A DNA stretch of 64,000 bases from Akkermansia muciniphila (GTDB lineage Bacteria > Verrucomicrobiota > Verrucomicrobiia > Verrucomicrobiales > Akkermansiaceae), in NCBI RefSeq assembly GCF_030848305.1, contig NZ_CP114598.1, positions 2,170,001-2,234,000 on the forward strand, in the 5' to 3' direction. A program made the translations under genes and the position numbers. Positions 1 to 9,377 of this stretch are shown piece after piece. How positions within the stretch are numbered: position 1 is the first letter of the stretch; each line of letters starts with the position of its first letter. The notes under the pieces were generated by a model. That model had not been told where the DNA came from, made no database searches, and saw nothing but the letters and a program-made list of their open reading frames with translations.

Positions 1-259
1 CGCACTTCCGTGCCGTAAACCCAGTCGTGTCCTTGAAAAATACGTGCTCTTGGAGAAATAATCAAACCTGCCATGTCAGGAAAGGCAATACATGATCGGG
101 GGGGAAAGTTCAAGGGTAATGCGGGCGGTTTCCTGAACGGATGGGGAAAGGGAAGAGGCCTCCGTACCCGGGGATTTTTTGCGCAAGTGCGCCGCCGTGC
201 ATCATTCCGGGACTATTTCGGTTGAAAATGCCCAGAAACGCAGTAAAATAGGGCGCGTT

Positions 260-1003
260 ATGAAAGTAGAAACTTTTGAAACTCCCCAGGATGCTGCCAA
301 GGCTTTGGCAGGAGAAGTTGCGGAATTGATCCGTACGCGCGCCGCTGAAGGCAAAAACGTGGTTCTCGGCCTTGCCACGGGCGCCACTCCGCTGCCTTTT
401 TACGCGGAACTGGTTCGCATGCATAAAGAGGAAGGCCTTTCCTTTGCCAACGTCATTTCCTTCAATCTGGACGAATACAGCGGCCTGGATCGTGACCATC
501 CGGAGTCCTACTGGTATTTCATGCACACCAACCTTTTCAACCACATCGACATCAAGCCGGAAAACATCAATCTGCCCTCCGGCACGGTGAAGGATGATGA
601 AATTGCCGCCCACTGCGCCGCCTATGAACAAAAGATCAAGGACTGCGGCGGTATTGACCTCCAGATTCTCGGCATTGGCCGGACTGGCCATATCGGCTTT
701 AACGAACCCGGCTCTGATGACACTACCATTACCCGGCAGGTTCATCTGGACGAATTGACCCGTTCCGATGCCGCTCCCGCTTTCGGCGGTATTGAAAATG
801 TTCCCACCACCGCCATTACTATGGGCGTGGCTACCATCATGGGCGCTCGTGAAGTGGCTCTGATGGCCTGGGGAGAAAAGAAGGCGTCCATCGTGAAGAA
901 GGCTGTTCAGGGGCCTGTGACGGTGGAGGTGGCCGCCTCCTACCTTCAGAAGCATCCGAACGCCAAGTTCCTTCTGGACAAGGGAGCCGCTTCCCAGCTT
1001 TAA
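260..1003 (+). CDS. nagB: Glucosamine-6-phosphate deaminase
   Basis: Converts glucosamine-6-phosphate to fructose-6-phosphate and ammonia in the cytoplasm, the last step of using N-acetylglucosamine from mucin or cell wall. The 247-residue product carries the sugar-phosphate loop LGLATGATP, the FNLDEY segment with the catalytic Asp and GHIGFNEPGS with the catalytic Glu; length fits the family (about 240-270). The position just before GHIGFNEP, Asp in E. coli and Asn in several others, is Thr here. I chose the ATG at 260 because MKVETFETPQDA aligns with family N-termini; the frame is open upstream to 179 but that extension looks unlike the family. A strong terminator follows, so it appears to end its transcript. 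Function confident. Confidence 0.95.
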   Translation: MKVETFETPQDAAKALAGEVAELIRTRAAEGKNVVLGLATGATPLPFYAELVRMHKEEGLSFANVISFNLDEYSGLDRDHPESYWYFMHTNLFNHIDIKPENINLPSGTVKDDEIAAHCAAYEQKIKDCGGIDLQILGIGRTGHIGFNEPGSDDTTITRQVHLDELTRSDAAPAFGGIENVPTTAITMGVATIMGAREVALMAWGEKKASIVKKAVQGPVTVEVAASYLQKHPNAKFLLDKGAASQL

Positions 1004-1026
1004 TTTTATTACGTTGTAGCAACGGA

Positions 1027-1067
1027 AACGCCGTCTTTCCCGGTTTCGTGGAAAGGCGGCGTTTTTT
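1027..1067 (+). terminator. Rho-independent terminator after nagB
   Basis: A 14-nt arm at 1027-1040 pairs with 1050-1063 with a single G-T wobble and is followed by a T-run to 1067, just downstream of the nagB stop. Confidence 0.85.
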
Positions 1068-1112
1068 ATGGGATGAAGGAAAGCGGGAGCTTCTTCTTTC
1101 CATGGAGGTTAT

Positions 1113-1454
1113 ATGGGAAATGCCGCCTATTCAGGCGAAAGGGAACTGGAAAAGGAAAGCGTCTCCTGCAAGGAATACCCGGATATGGACCAGGCATTGG
1201 AAGCGATGAAGAAGGCCGTTACCGATTGGGAGAAGAAATTCCAACAAGAAGTCTGGGACTATGTCCAAAAACTTCCGGATGATGCGAATAGCCGTCCTTA
1301 TTGTGCAGGGCAAAAAGTCTTGAATGAAGCGATCAGGAGTGTTATCGCTTTAGCGGATGCCAACGGCTGGACCCGGGTTCCCCGGAACGTCACGGTGCCG
1401 GGAGTAACGGAACCTGTGTGTTCCCTTCCCCCGGTCAACGGTGAAGAAAACTAA
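1113..1454 (+). CDS. Small hypothetical protein (113 aa)
   Basis: Unrecognised soluble 113-residue protein. It has a clear ribosome-binding site (GGAGG about 6 nt before the ATG), which is unusual in this window and supports translation. There is no signal peptide or membrane segment; the middle (residues 25-55) is rich in Lys, Glu and Gln and probably helical. It lies after the nagB terminator and 18 nt before the secreted paralogue family, so it may be the first gene of that transcript. Function unknown. Confidence 0.6.
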   Translation: MGNAAYSGERELEKESVSCKEYPDMDQALEAMKKAVTDWEKKFQQEVWDYVQKLPDDANSRPYCAGQKVLNEAIRSVIALADANGWTRVPRNVTVPGVTEPVCSLPPVNGEEN

Positions 1455-1472
1455 ATGTTTCTTTATTAAAGC

Positions 1473-2000
1473 ATGAATAAAGCCTGTCTCTTCGTCAATT
1501 TGTTGGTTGGCGTGTTTCTGGCCGGTGCCGCCCTGGGCGATCAGGCGGACAACGGCCTGGAATGCACCATCAAGATGGAAAAAACTTTCTTTGACGTAAG
1601 AGACAGGCTACGGGATTTTACGCTCGTTTTTACTAACAAAGGAAAAGAGCCTGTCCGGCTTTATGATGGTTTTTATCCTGATCCAACTTTAGGTCCTCAT
1701 ATCATGATAAAACTTTGGAGCCAACAAACAGGGAAGGAGAAGAAAGAAGTTGGCTCGTATCTGGGAGCCTACCACGTTAACCCGATGTTTCAGGACATCC
1801 GGTTTATTACCTTGAAGCCCGGAGAAAAACACGAAGTCCCCATTAAGGACGTTTACTTGCTGGTGGAATTTCTCCCTGAGACGCTGCGTTTGTCCAAGGG
1901 AGAAACCTACTTGCTGGAAGTGGAGTACATGGATGAGCGCGGCGAACCGGGAGTTCGCAGGACATACAAGGGAGAGACAAAATTCTGTACTAAGCCTTAA
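1473..2000 (+). CDS. Secreted hypothetical protein, paralogue 1 of 3
   Basis: 175-residue protein with an N-terminal signal peptide (MNKACLFVNLLVGVFLAGAA, probable cleavage before DQADNG). The mature part has motifs shared by the two following genes: DNGLECTIKMEKT, LVFTNKGKEPVRLYD, FITLKPGEKHEVPIKD and GEPGVRR. The alternating hydrophobic pattern and 'LKPGEKHEVPI' segment suggest a beta-sandwich exported protein, but this is inference. It is the most divergent of the three copies and is intact. Function unknown. Confidence 0.65.
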   Translation: MNKACLFVNLLVGVFLAGAALGDQADNGLECTIKMEKTFFDVRDRLRDFTLVFTNKGKEPVRLYDGFYPDPTLGPHIMIKLWSQQTGKEKKEVGSYLGAYHVNPMFQDIRFITLKPGEKHEVPIKDVYLLVEFLPETLRLSKGETYLLEVEYMDERGEPGVRRTYKGETKFCTKP

Positions 2001-2109
2001 CAAATGATTAAAATATCCTCGCTTATATTCGATGAGGGAGGATTTTTCCTTTGTGGAAGCCAGCTCATTTCCTGGGGACTTTCCGGGCGACGGCCAAACT
2101 CTCGCTGTG

Positions 2110-2697
2110 ATGAAAAAAATTTTCCGGTATTTAGCACTTCTGGCAAGCCTGTCCCTCCATGCAGCGGCATGGGGGGACATGGCCGACAACGGAGTGGAAT
2201 GTTCCGTGGTGATGGAAAAGACCCGGTTTGACGCGAGGGAGGCTTTTCCTGACTTCAAACTGGTGTTCACGAACAAGGGTGAAAAGACCGTTCGCCTGTT
2301 CGACGATGTTTATCCTATTGTACGGTTTGTTGAACCTAGGAGAGAGGCTAGACCTAATATCCGTATCGAAATATGGCAAAAAGAGGGAGGGGAGAGATAT
2401 GGGCACATGGTGGGCAAAATAAAGACTCCAATAGCCTGTTATGGACCAGGGTATAAACTCGAAAAGGTAGCGGCTTTGATGCGCTTCATTACGTTGAAGC
2501 CGGGAGAAAAGCATGAAGTCCCCATCAAGGAAGCTTACCTGTTGCTGACGTATTTTGACCGTCTTCGCAATGATCAGAACTACGAGTTGGAAGTACGTTT
2601 CAGGGATGAATGTGCGGAACCCGGTGTTCGGAGGGTGTATGTAGGGAAGGCAGCATTTCATACGTCGAGCCGGTCGCCCAAAGGAGTGCCTCGGTGA
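2110..2697 (+). CDS. Secreted hypothetical protein, paralogue 2 of 3
   Basis: 195-residue intact copy of the tandem family. The start at 2110 (MKKIFRYLALLASLSLHAAA, a good signal peptide) is preferred over an upstream in-frame start at 2032, because the third copy begins at the same point and has the same CTGTG just before its ATG. Conserved blocks are ADNGVECSVVMEKTRFDA, LVFTNKGEKTVRLFD and RFITLKPGEKHEVPIKEAYL. No Shine-Dalgarno is visible. Function unknown; an exported protein is likely. Confidence 0.65.
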   Translation: MKKIFRYLALLASLSLHAAAWGDMADNGVECSVVMEKTRFDAREAFPDFKLVFTNKGEKTVRLFDDVYPIVRFVEPRREARPNIRIEIWQKEGGERYGHMVGKIKTPIACYGPGYKLEKVAALMRFITLKPGEKHEVPIKEAYLLLTYFDRLRNDQNYELEVRFRDECAEPGVRRVYVGKAAFHTSSRSPKGVPR

Positions 2698-2717
2698 ATA
2701 TTCAAGCTCGTGCTGTG

Positions 2718-3284
2718 ATGAAAAAAATCTTCCAGTTTTTAGGACTTCTGGCAAGCCTGTCCCTCCATGCGGTTGCATGGGGGGACATGGCCGACAACGG
2801 AGTGGAATGTTCCGTGGTGATGGAAAAGACCCGGTTTGACGCAAGATAGACGTTCCCTGACTTCAAACTGGTGTTCACGAACAAGGGAGAAAAGACCGTT
2901 CGCCTGTTCGACGACTTCTATCCCCTCAAGGAATATGGACCTAATATCGACATCGAAATATGGGGAAAAGAGGGAGGGGAGAGATATGGGTACATGGTGG
3001 GCAAAATAGAGACTCCAAAAGCCCGTTATGGACCCTTGTATTTGCTTGAACGGGCTGCGGACGAGATACGTTTCATTACGTTGAAGCCGGGAGAAAAGCA
3101 TGAAGTCTCCATCAAGGAAGCTTATTTATTGCTAACGTATTTCGAACACCTTCGCAATAACAAGAATTACGAGCTGGAAGTACGTTTCAGGGATGAATGT
3201 GCGGAACCTGGTGTTCGGAGGGTGTATGTAGGGAAGACTGAATTTCGTACGTCGAGCCGGTCGCCCAAAGGAGTGCCTCGGTGA
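2718..3284 (+). pseudogene. Paralogue 3 of 3, interrupted by in-frame TAG
   Basis: Near-identical DNA duplicate of the preceding gene: the same signal peptide, the same ADNGVECSVVMEKTRFDA block and an almost identical C-terminal 40 codons. The reading frame is constant from 2718 to 3284 but is broken by TAG at 2847-2849, where copy 2 has GAG (Glu) after DAR. Only 43 residues would be made before the stop. The downstream part (from 2871) remains open with no further damage, so the lesion is recent, is suppressed, or is a sequencing error. Copy 3 is also 21 nt shorter than copy 2. Confidence 0.75.
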
Positions 3285-3564
3285 ATGTTCAACGTGGATT
3301 CAATGAGAATGGTGAAAGTCTCTTTTCATCACGTCTGAGGTGTGTTGTTGCTTCTTTGAGGTTCCCGGTAGGATTTGTGCCAGTCACCTGTGCATCAGAG
3401 GAATATTCCCTACCAGCGGAAAATACCGGTATTCTCAAATTTTGAGCAAGGGGCAGGCAGGGTAGACTTTGATGTGGAATCATGGGATGGCAACAGGTCT
3501 GTGGGAAACTGTTGACCCCTTCCACGGTGCCTGAAGGATTTTTCCGGACAGTAAAAGGCTGCAG

Positions 3565-4293
3565 CTATTTGAGCCATGCCAGAAATTCATGGTTGCCGTC
3601 CGTTCCCGTGATAGGGGAGGGTTCGCACCCCATCCAGGAACGGTTCAGCTCCTCCGTGACGAAAGTGCGTATGGAGTCCACCGCCCGCTGGTGCAAAGCC
3701 GGATCCCGGACGATGCCGCCGGGGCCTATGTCTTCCGGCTGAAGTTCAAACTGGGGCTTGATGAGCACCAGGGCGTCTCCTTCTTTTTTCAGCAGGGGAA
3801 AGGCGGCTGGCAGGATTTTTTTCAGAGAGATGAAGGAGACGTCGGAAACGATCAGATCCACTTGTTCCCCAATATCCTCCGGAGTCATGTAGCGGGCGTT
3901 GAATTTTTCCTTCACAATGACGCGGGGGTCCTGACGCAGTTTCCAGACGAGCTGGTTGGTTCCTACGTCTATGGCATGCACTCTGGCGGCTCCGTGCTGA
4001 AGCAGGCAGTCCGTGAAGCCTCCTGTGGAAGCCCCAATGTCAAGGCAGACCTTGCCTTCCGCAGAAACGGGGAAGGCGTTCAGGGCTCCTTCCATTTTCA
4101 GGCCGCCGCGGCTGACATAGCGGGGACGGTTTCTGATGGCGATATCCGCGTCTTCATTGACCTTGAGACCGGGCTTGGTGGAGGGATGCCCCCCCACGCT
4201 CACTTCTCCGGCAATGATGAGCCGCTGGGCCAGCTCCCGGGATTCTACGAGATTGCGGGAAACCAGAAGGATATCGAGTCGTTGCTTGCTCAT
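3565..4293 (-). CDS. tlyA: TlyA-family RNA 2'-O-methyltransferase / hemolysin-like protein
   Basis: 242-residue protein with an N-terminal S4 RNA-binding domain (residues 1-60, KQRLDILLVSRNLVESRELA) and an FtsJ-type Rossmann methyltransferase domain with the SAM loop LDIGASTGGFTD (about 84-95). The SRGGLKMEGAL lysine, the VSDVSF aspartate and LIKPQFE lysine fit the K-D-K-E catalytic tetrad. The family 2'-O-methylates ribosomal RNA cytidines; the 'hemolysin' label is historical. The start at 4293 (MSKQRLD) is preferred over 4314. It is a single gene running toward the degraded secreted-protein family. Confidence 0.9.
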   Translation of the reverse strand: MSKQRLDILLVSRNLVESRELAQRLIIAGEVSVGGHPSTKPGLKVNEDADIAIRNRPRYVSRGGLKMEGALNAFPVSAEGKVCLDIGASTGGFTDCLLQHGAARVHAIDVGTNQLVWKLRQDPRVIVKEKFNARYMTPEDIGEQVDLIVSDVSFISLKKILPAAFPLLKKEGDALVLIKPQFELQPEDIGPGGIVRDPALHQRAVDSIRTFVTEELNRSWMGCEPSPITGTDGNHEFLAWLK

Positions 4294-4453
4294 GATTCGG
4301 AAAAAGATGTGCACGCAGGTATTTCATGAAACCGCATGAAGAATCAAGAAAAACCGAGCGCAGAGAGGCATTCGGGCGTAAAAATGCGGCATTCCTCGTA
4401 CTGGAGCATTTTACGATTGATTCAAGGCCGGTTTATAGGAGACTCTGCGGCGG

Positions 4454-5016
4454 ATGGAACACCGCTACAGGCAATTGATGCGCAAAGTCAGGCTTTACCT
4501 GCTGACGGAGGTGCGCAAAAAATCGTGGACCAGCAAGTTCCTTTCCGCCAGGGTTTTTGATTCTGTTTACTGGTCGTGGAACAGGCAGTCCGTAGCGACG
4601 GGCGCCGCCTGGGGGGCTGCCGCAGCGATTGCCCCGCTTCCCATGCAGAGCCTGTGGGGCGTTTTCGCCTGCCTGTGGCGCAAGGGCAATATTCCCGTAG
4701 CCATTCTGATGGCGTGGCTTTCCCCCCCGGCTTTACTTTTTTTGCCATTCCCGCTCAATGGTGGCTGGGATGGTTTCTTTTTTCGGTTTTGGGGCTCCCT
4801 ACGTCCGGAGCGAACTGGGAGATGCTGAAAGCGGGAGTTCAACAGTGGTCCTGGGAGCCGTTTGGCGGATTGAGCATCGGCATGGTAAGCCTGGAATTCG
4901 CAGCGGGCTGGATTGTTTCCAGCGTGGTTCTGGGTGGACTGTGCTACGGACTGGTGCAGCTGGGGTGGAGGATAGGCCATTTCCTGCACGGCAAAAGAAC
5001 GAGCGGCGAGGCGTAA
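4454..5016 (+). pseudogene. DUF2062 membrane protein, frameshifted at a C7 tract
   Basis: The first part (from ATG 4454) has the DUF2062 pattern: basic N-terminus, RQSVATGAAWGAAAAIAPLP, then RKGNIPVAILMAWLSPP. The second half of the family (FAIPAQWWLGWFLFSVLG, then another membrane segment VSLEFAAGWIVSSVVLGGL and a basic C-terminus) continues in the -1 frame. The switch falls at the run of seven C at 4722-4728: re-reading one C gives SPPGFTFFAIPAQWW with no loss of fit. The whole would be about 187 residues, normal for the family. It may be a sequencing error, a phase-variable homopolymer, a true frameshift or slippage. The family's function is unknown. Confidence 0.7.
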
Positions 5017-5071
5017 AAAACTGCCGCCTAGGTAAGGCAACGCAACCGGAAAGCCGGGCAGTCCGCAGAAA

Positions 5072-5770
5072 TCAGACGGCTACTTCCATCAGCAGAACGG
5101 TTGAGTTCTGAAGGGCTTCCATGGAGACGGTTTCCGTATCCGTAATTCCGGCTCCGTCCCGACTGTGCAACACTGCATCTCCTATTTTTATTTCTCCTTC
5201 TATCACGAAGATGTATACGCCCGTGTTCCGTCCCTTGAATTGGTATTCCCGTTCTATGCCCCTGTCCAGCTCCGCCCAGGAAAACCAGGCCTGCTGCATG
5301 ATGGAAATATCCGTTTCCGGGGCCAGGAAGGTAGAAATTTCATTGTGTTTCAGCAGGGGAGCAATGTTGTAATCCCGGTATCTGGGAGGCGCGTTGACTC
5401 TGTCCGGAATAATCCATATTTGCAGGAATTCCAATGGTTCCGTGGGGCTGTCGTTGAATTCGCTGTGCAGGATGCCCGTTCCGGCGCTCATCACCTGAAT
5501 TTCTCCTCGGGTAATGGTGTGGCTGTTGTTCAGGCTGTCTCCGTGGCGGAGTTTTCCTTGCAGAGGGATGGAAACCACCTCCATATTTTTGTGCGGATGG
5601 GCGCCGAAGCCTTCTTCCGGGAGAACAGTGTCGTCGTTGAGTACGCGCAGAGCTCCGAATTGCATGCGTTCCGGGTTGAAATAATTGGCGAAGCTGAACG
5701 TGTGGTATGTGTCCAGCCATCCGTGGTTGGCATGACCACGGGTGGATGCCCGGTGAATGGTAATGTTCAT
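5072..5770 (-). CDS. Pirin family bicupin (YhhW-like)
   Basis: 232 residues, matching E. coli YhhW in length. The N-terminal cupin carries the metal motif HPHKNMEVVSI plus MSAGTGILHSEFN (His, His, His, Glu), and a second cupin follows (VYIFVIEGEIKIGD). The start at 5770 (MNITIHRASTRGHANHGWLDTYHTFSF) is chosen because pirins begin this way; the open frame extends to 5935 but that part looks non-coding. Pirins of this group can act as quercetin dioxygenases or redox-sensing proteins; the in vivo role here is unknown. It is divergent from the following AsmA-like gene. Confidence 0.92.
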   Translation of the reverse strand: MNITIHRASTRGHANHGWLDTYHTFSFANYFNPERMQFGALRVLNDDTVLPEEGFGAHPHKNMEVVSIPLQGKLRHGDSLNNSHTITRGEIQVMSAGTGILHSEFNDSPTEPLEFLQIWIIPDRVNAPPRYRDYNIAPLLKHNEISTFLAPETDISIMQQAWFSWAELDRGIEREYQFKGRNTGVYIFVIEGEIKIGDAVLHSRDGAGITDTETVSMEALQNSTVLLMEVAV

Positions 5771-5957
5771 GATTGTCTGGGGTAGTAAGAGCGGCTTTCC
5801 GCCTGTAAAGTGTTTGACTGGATGAAACGCGGGGATGTTCAAGGCGGATGACATCATTTCCGGTGCCGTAAAATAAATAGGCAACACAAATTGATGGTGC
5901 AATGTCTCTTCTTTTAAGGTAGCGTACCGAAGCACCTGTGCAAAGAAGACAAGGCTT

Positions 5958-8900
5958 ATGGCTCAGCGGACATTTATGAGATGGATTAAGGGGCTGATTC
6001 CCACAGTGATTATTTTGCTGGGGGCGTTGTTGCTGGGGTGCGTATGCTGCATTTCCATCTGGGGGGTGCCCTCCTTCGTTGTGCAGCGGGTGGAACAGGT
6101 TCTTCTGGAAAAGGGCATCCCTTCCCATATAGGGACGCTGAAGGTTGCTCTGTGGCCCCGTGCCGTCGTGACACTGAAAAACGTGGAGTTGCTGGATCCG
6201 GAGGCTGCGCCGGAAACGCGCCGGCCCATAGTTTTGCTGCATGAGGCGGATGTGGCTCTGAATTGGAAAAAACTGATAGACGGGCAAGTAGTGCCGGAGC
6301 GGGTGAATGTGAAGGGGATGGACGTCACCCTGCCCGTAGATGCAGGGAATCCGGAGAAAGTTTTTTCCGCAACGGGGGTGAACGCGGAACTGAATCTGGA
6401 GCGTCCCGGCATGGTGGACATCGTTAATGCGGACGCCGTGGTGCAGGGCATCCGGGTGTCGGCCCAGGGGGCATTTTCCATGGGGCAGGATGATTCCGGC
6501 GACTTTACGCTGACGGCTCAGGACATGGCCGCCGTCAGGGAACAGTTGAATCAGGCGCTGAATTACATGGACCGGGTGAAGTGGCCTGAATCATCTCCTC
6601 CGCGCCTGATTGTCAATTTAAGCGACGATCCGAAAGGCGGCGTGCGTGTGGGCATGGATTTGCAGGCGCCTTTCCTCAGGTACGGAAAAATCATGCTCAA
6701 GGATTTTCTGTTCAGCGGGGACTATGCGGATTCCGTCATTATGGCCAAGCGTTTTACCATGCGGGATGCGGAAACGGCCGGTTTCGTCAGCCTTTCCCTC
6801 CAGGCCGATTTGAAAAAGCGCACGCTGATTTGGGATGTCCGCAGTACGGCTCCGCTGGTTTCCTGGGCGGTGGCTATTGTTGATGAAGCTCTGGTGCCGC
6901 GGGAAATGAAGTTCCTGAGCGAGCCGCATGTGCAGCTATCCGGGCGTGCGGTTTTTTCGGAAAACTGGGAGGGCGTGGCGCATCTGAATGTTTTAGGGTC
7001 CGGTTCCTTGGGAGCGTTTTCCGTGCTTGGGGAAAAATTCCAGAGGGCTTCCTGCGATTTCAGTTACGAAAACGGTAATTTCTATGTAACTGATCTGGAC
7101 ATAAGGCATCCCGGAGGCAGTTTTTCCGGCAAGGTGATGGGAGTGGACGGGGAAATCAAGATAGACGTGCACAGCACATTGCCCATGAATGCAATGCTGG
7201 GCATGGCCCGCTCTCTTGCGCCGGAGGATGCGAAACTGCCGCCAACGTTGGAAATCAGGGGAGACCCGGAATTGAAGGTGTACGGTTCCGTGGATATGGG
7301 GAAGGGCTGGAAAGGGCCGCTCCGGGTGGACCGCCTCCGGATTGAGGCTTCCGTGACGGATGTCTTTTACCAGGGGGTGGAATTTGTTTCCGCTGCGGCC
7401 AGGGCGGAATTGATCGGCCGTTCCATTAACGTCACCCAATTGGACTTGGTGCGGAATGACGGCCGGGTGAGGCTGGAAGGCAGCTACCTGGGCACTGACC
7501 TTGTTTTTACGATGGAATCGAATCTGGAACCTGGACTGCTGGTGACTCTGGCCGGGAATTCGGTTCCTGTTCCTGAGAATTTGCAACTTCCGGAAAAAGC
7601 GGTTTTATGGGTTCACGGCAGGCTGGATATTCCGGAGGGCAAGCCTGTGGAGCCGACGCTGGTCCGCGCGCGCATCCATGCGGAAAACCTGGCTTGGAAC
7701 AAGGTTTCCGTTAAGACGGCGGATGTGGAGGCGGAATACCGTCCCAACCAGCTTTTTGTGCAAAACTGCCGGATAGAAATGGAGAAGGGCGTTTTTGAGT
7801 TATTCGCCAACGGTTTTCTGGACGGTCAGATGTTTATCATGGGGCAGTCCACGGTTCCGCTGCAAACGATAGACCAGTTGTTGAGCATAAAGGATGACGA
7901 CTTTTTAATGAGCCGCTTTTCCTTCCGCCAGGATTCTGGCCTGGAACTTTCTTTCCAGGGGACATTGGGCCTGTACAATCTGGAAAAGGCTTACGACTTG
8001 CAGGCTACTGTTTCCGCAACCAACACGCGCTACAAAGGGGTGGATTTGAAGTCCGCCCGGGCGGATGCCCATCTGGTGACGGACCAGCTGGTGCTGACCA
8101 ATGTGACGACTGTGGTTTCCAATGGGAATTACCTGTCTTCCGCCGGATTGTCCGGAGGTCCTTCGGAATGCACGCTCAAGGCCAAGAGCATAGATTTCCG
8201 TTTTGTGCAGGATACGGTGGAAGTGCTTGGCCTGGAGGGACAGGCCTATCCCGGCTATACTCTGCGGATGTTTTCCGATAGCGCCGCCAGGGTATTGAAG
8301 GAGTTCGTCTTTACACGGCCCGTAACGCTTTCCGGCGGCGGCATGTTCCCGATGGGGGACGACATGAAGCTGATGAAGGGGCGCATCCGCTTTGACGCTT
8401 CCGCCGGGCGCGTGCGCTATCCCTTGCTGGGTACTACGCTGGACCTCGGAAAAACAAAGGGAGAAGTGCTGCTTTCTCCGCAGTGGGTGGTTGTGGACAA
8501 GATGAAGGGAACCATCTGGGACGGTTCTTTTACGGGCCGTGTCCTGGCACAGATTGACGATGGTGATGCCCTGAACGGTTCCTTTGTACTCCAGGATATG
8601 AACCTGGCGTCCATTGGGAAATCCTATGACAAGAAGATGGAGAAAGCCACTGTGCACGGCGCCATTGAATTTTCATCCAGAGGCGGCAACATGAATTCTA
8701 TTCAGGCGAAGGGGGAGGCGGCCCTGGTGCATGGAGACCTGGTGGAAATTCCCCTGTTCGGATTTTTGGGGGAAGCCCTCTCCAATTATATTCCGGGACT
8801 GGGGCATCTGATCAATTACAAGATATCCAGGGCCGATTGCGATTTTTCCATTGAAAAGGGTTATGTGCGCACCAGTAACTTCGCGGCCCAGGGAAGCAAC

Positions 8901-9137
8901 ATGTCTCTGGAGGGCGGGGGCTGGGTACGGCTTTCCGACCTGCAGGTCAATTCAGATTTCAAGCTGGGGCTGCGTGGCCTGCCGGGGCTGATTACCTCCC
9001 CCGTCTTCCTTCTGGCCGGCGGGTTGTTCCAGGTGCGCGGCACGGGGCCTTTAAGCAATGTTTCCTGGAACTTCGCTCCGTTCTCCGGAGGGAAAGCCCC
9101 TGTTCCACCTGCGCCGGCCTCCATCCGGAAGAGGTAG
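5958..9137 (+). CDS. AsmA/TamB-like envelope protein (1059 aa)
   Basis: Large protein with one N-terminal transmembrane anchor (residues about 12-35, LIPTVIILLGALLLGCVCCI) followed by about 1000 periplasmic residues. The opening ISIWGVPSFVVQRVEQVLLEKGIP...IGTLKVALWPRAVVTLKNVELLDP is typical of AsmA-like proteins, and the C-terminal part (MEKATVHGAIEFSSRGGNMNSIQAKGEAALVHGDLVEIP, GWVRLSDLQVNSDFKLGLRG) matches the AsmA-like C-terminal pattern. Such proteins form long beta grooves implicated in moving lipids between inner and outer membranes or in outer-membrane homeostasis. It stands alone and ends 240 nt before the autotransporter, which converges on it. Family fairly certain, role inferred. 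Confidence 0.8.
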   Translation: MAQRTFMRWIKGLIPTVIILLGALLLGCVCCISIWGVPSFVVQRVEQVLLEKGIPSHIGTLKVALWPRAVVTLKNVELLDPEAAPETRRPIVLLHEADVALNWKKLIDGQVVPERVNVKGMDVTLPVDAGNPEKVFSATGVNAELNLERPGMVDIVNADAVVQGIRVSAQGAFSMGQDDSGDFTLTAQDMAAVREQLNQALNYMDRVKWPESSPPRLIVNLSDDPKGGVRVGMDLQAPFLRYGKIMLKDFLFSGDYADSVIMAKRFTMRDAETAGFVSLSLQADLKKRTLIWDVRSTAPLVSWAVAIVDEALVPREMKFLSEPHVQLSGRAVFSENWEGVAHLNVLGSGSLGAFSVLGEKFQRASCDFSYENGNFYVTDLDIRHPGGSFSGKVMGVDGEIKIDVHSTLPMNAMLGMARSLAPEDAKLPPTLEIRGDPELKVYGSVDMGKGWKGPLRVDRLRIEASVTDVFYQGVEFVSAAARAELIGRSINVTQLDLVRNDGRVRLEGSYLGTDLVFTMESNLEPGLLVTLAGNSVPVPENLQLPEKAVLWVHGRLDIPEGKPVEPTLVRARIHAENLAWNKVSVKTADVEAEYRPNQLFVQNCRIEMEKGVFELFANGFLDGQMFIMGQSTVPLQTIDQLLSIKDDDFLMSRFSFRQDSGLELSFQGTLGLYNLEKAYDLQATVSATNTRYKGVDLKSARADAHLVTDQLVLTNVTTVVSNGNYLSSAGLSGGPSECTLKAKSIDFRFVQDTVEVLGLEGQAYPGYTLRMFSDSAARVLKEFVFTRPVTLSGGGMFPMGDDMKLMKGRIRFDASAGRVRYPLLGTTLDLGKTKGEVLLSPQWVVVDKMKGTIWDGSFTGRVLAQIDDGDALNGSFVLQDMNLASIGKSYDKKMEKATVHGAIEFSSRGGNMNSIQAKGEAALVHGDLVEIPLFGFLGEALSNYIPGLGHLINYKISRADCDFSIEKGYVRTSNFAAQGSNMSLEGGGWVRLSDLQVNSDFKLGLRGLPGLITSPVFLLAGGLFQVRGTGPLSNVSWNFAPFSGGKAPVPPAPASIRKR

Positions 9138-9377
9138 CGCATGGCAAAAGGAACATGAAAAGAGACGCTTTGGCCTTCGTCAAAAGAAGACCTCTTTCCC
9201 GCCTTCGTCTGTTTCATGGTCCGCGTCAGGAAGAGAGCGCCATCCGGGGCCGGCAAAACATCGTCATCATGCCGACGATCGCCCATCAATCAGAGGGGGA
9301 CGCCTCCCGCGCCCTGCGCGGAAAACGCCCCCCTCCTTACTTCCTTGATGACTTCAGGTATTACTGAAGAATTGTTC

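Larger units (their letters stand above)
2110..3284. repeat. Tandem gene duplication (period about 608 bp)
   Basis: Segments starting at 2110 and 2718 are direct repeats over their whole length. The first 120 nt and last 100 nt are almost identical and the middle (codons about 70-120) is divergent. The shared 3' end continues past both stop codons into the next GTGAAT. This is the signature of a recent local duplication. Confidence 0.85.

Noticed and set aside
1-259. Possible 3' end of an upstream gene (frame 2, stop at 59-61)
   Set aside because: Only about 19 codons are visible and show no recognisable similarity.
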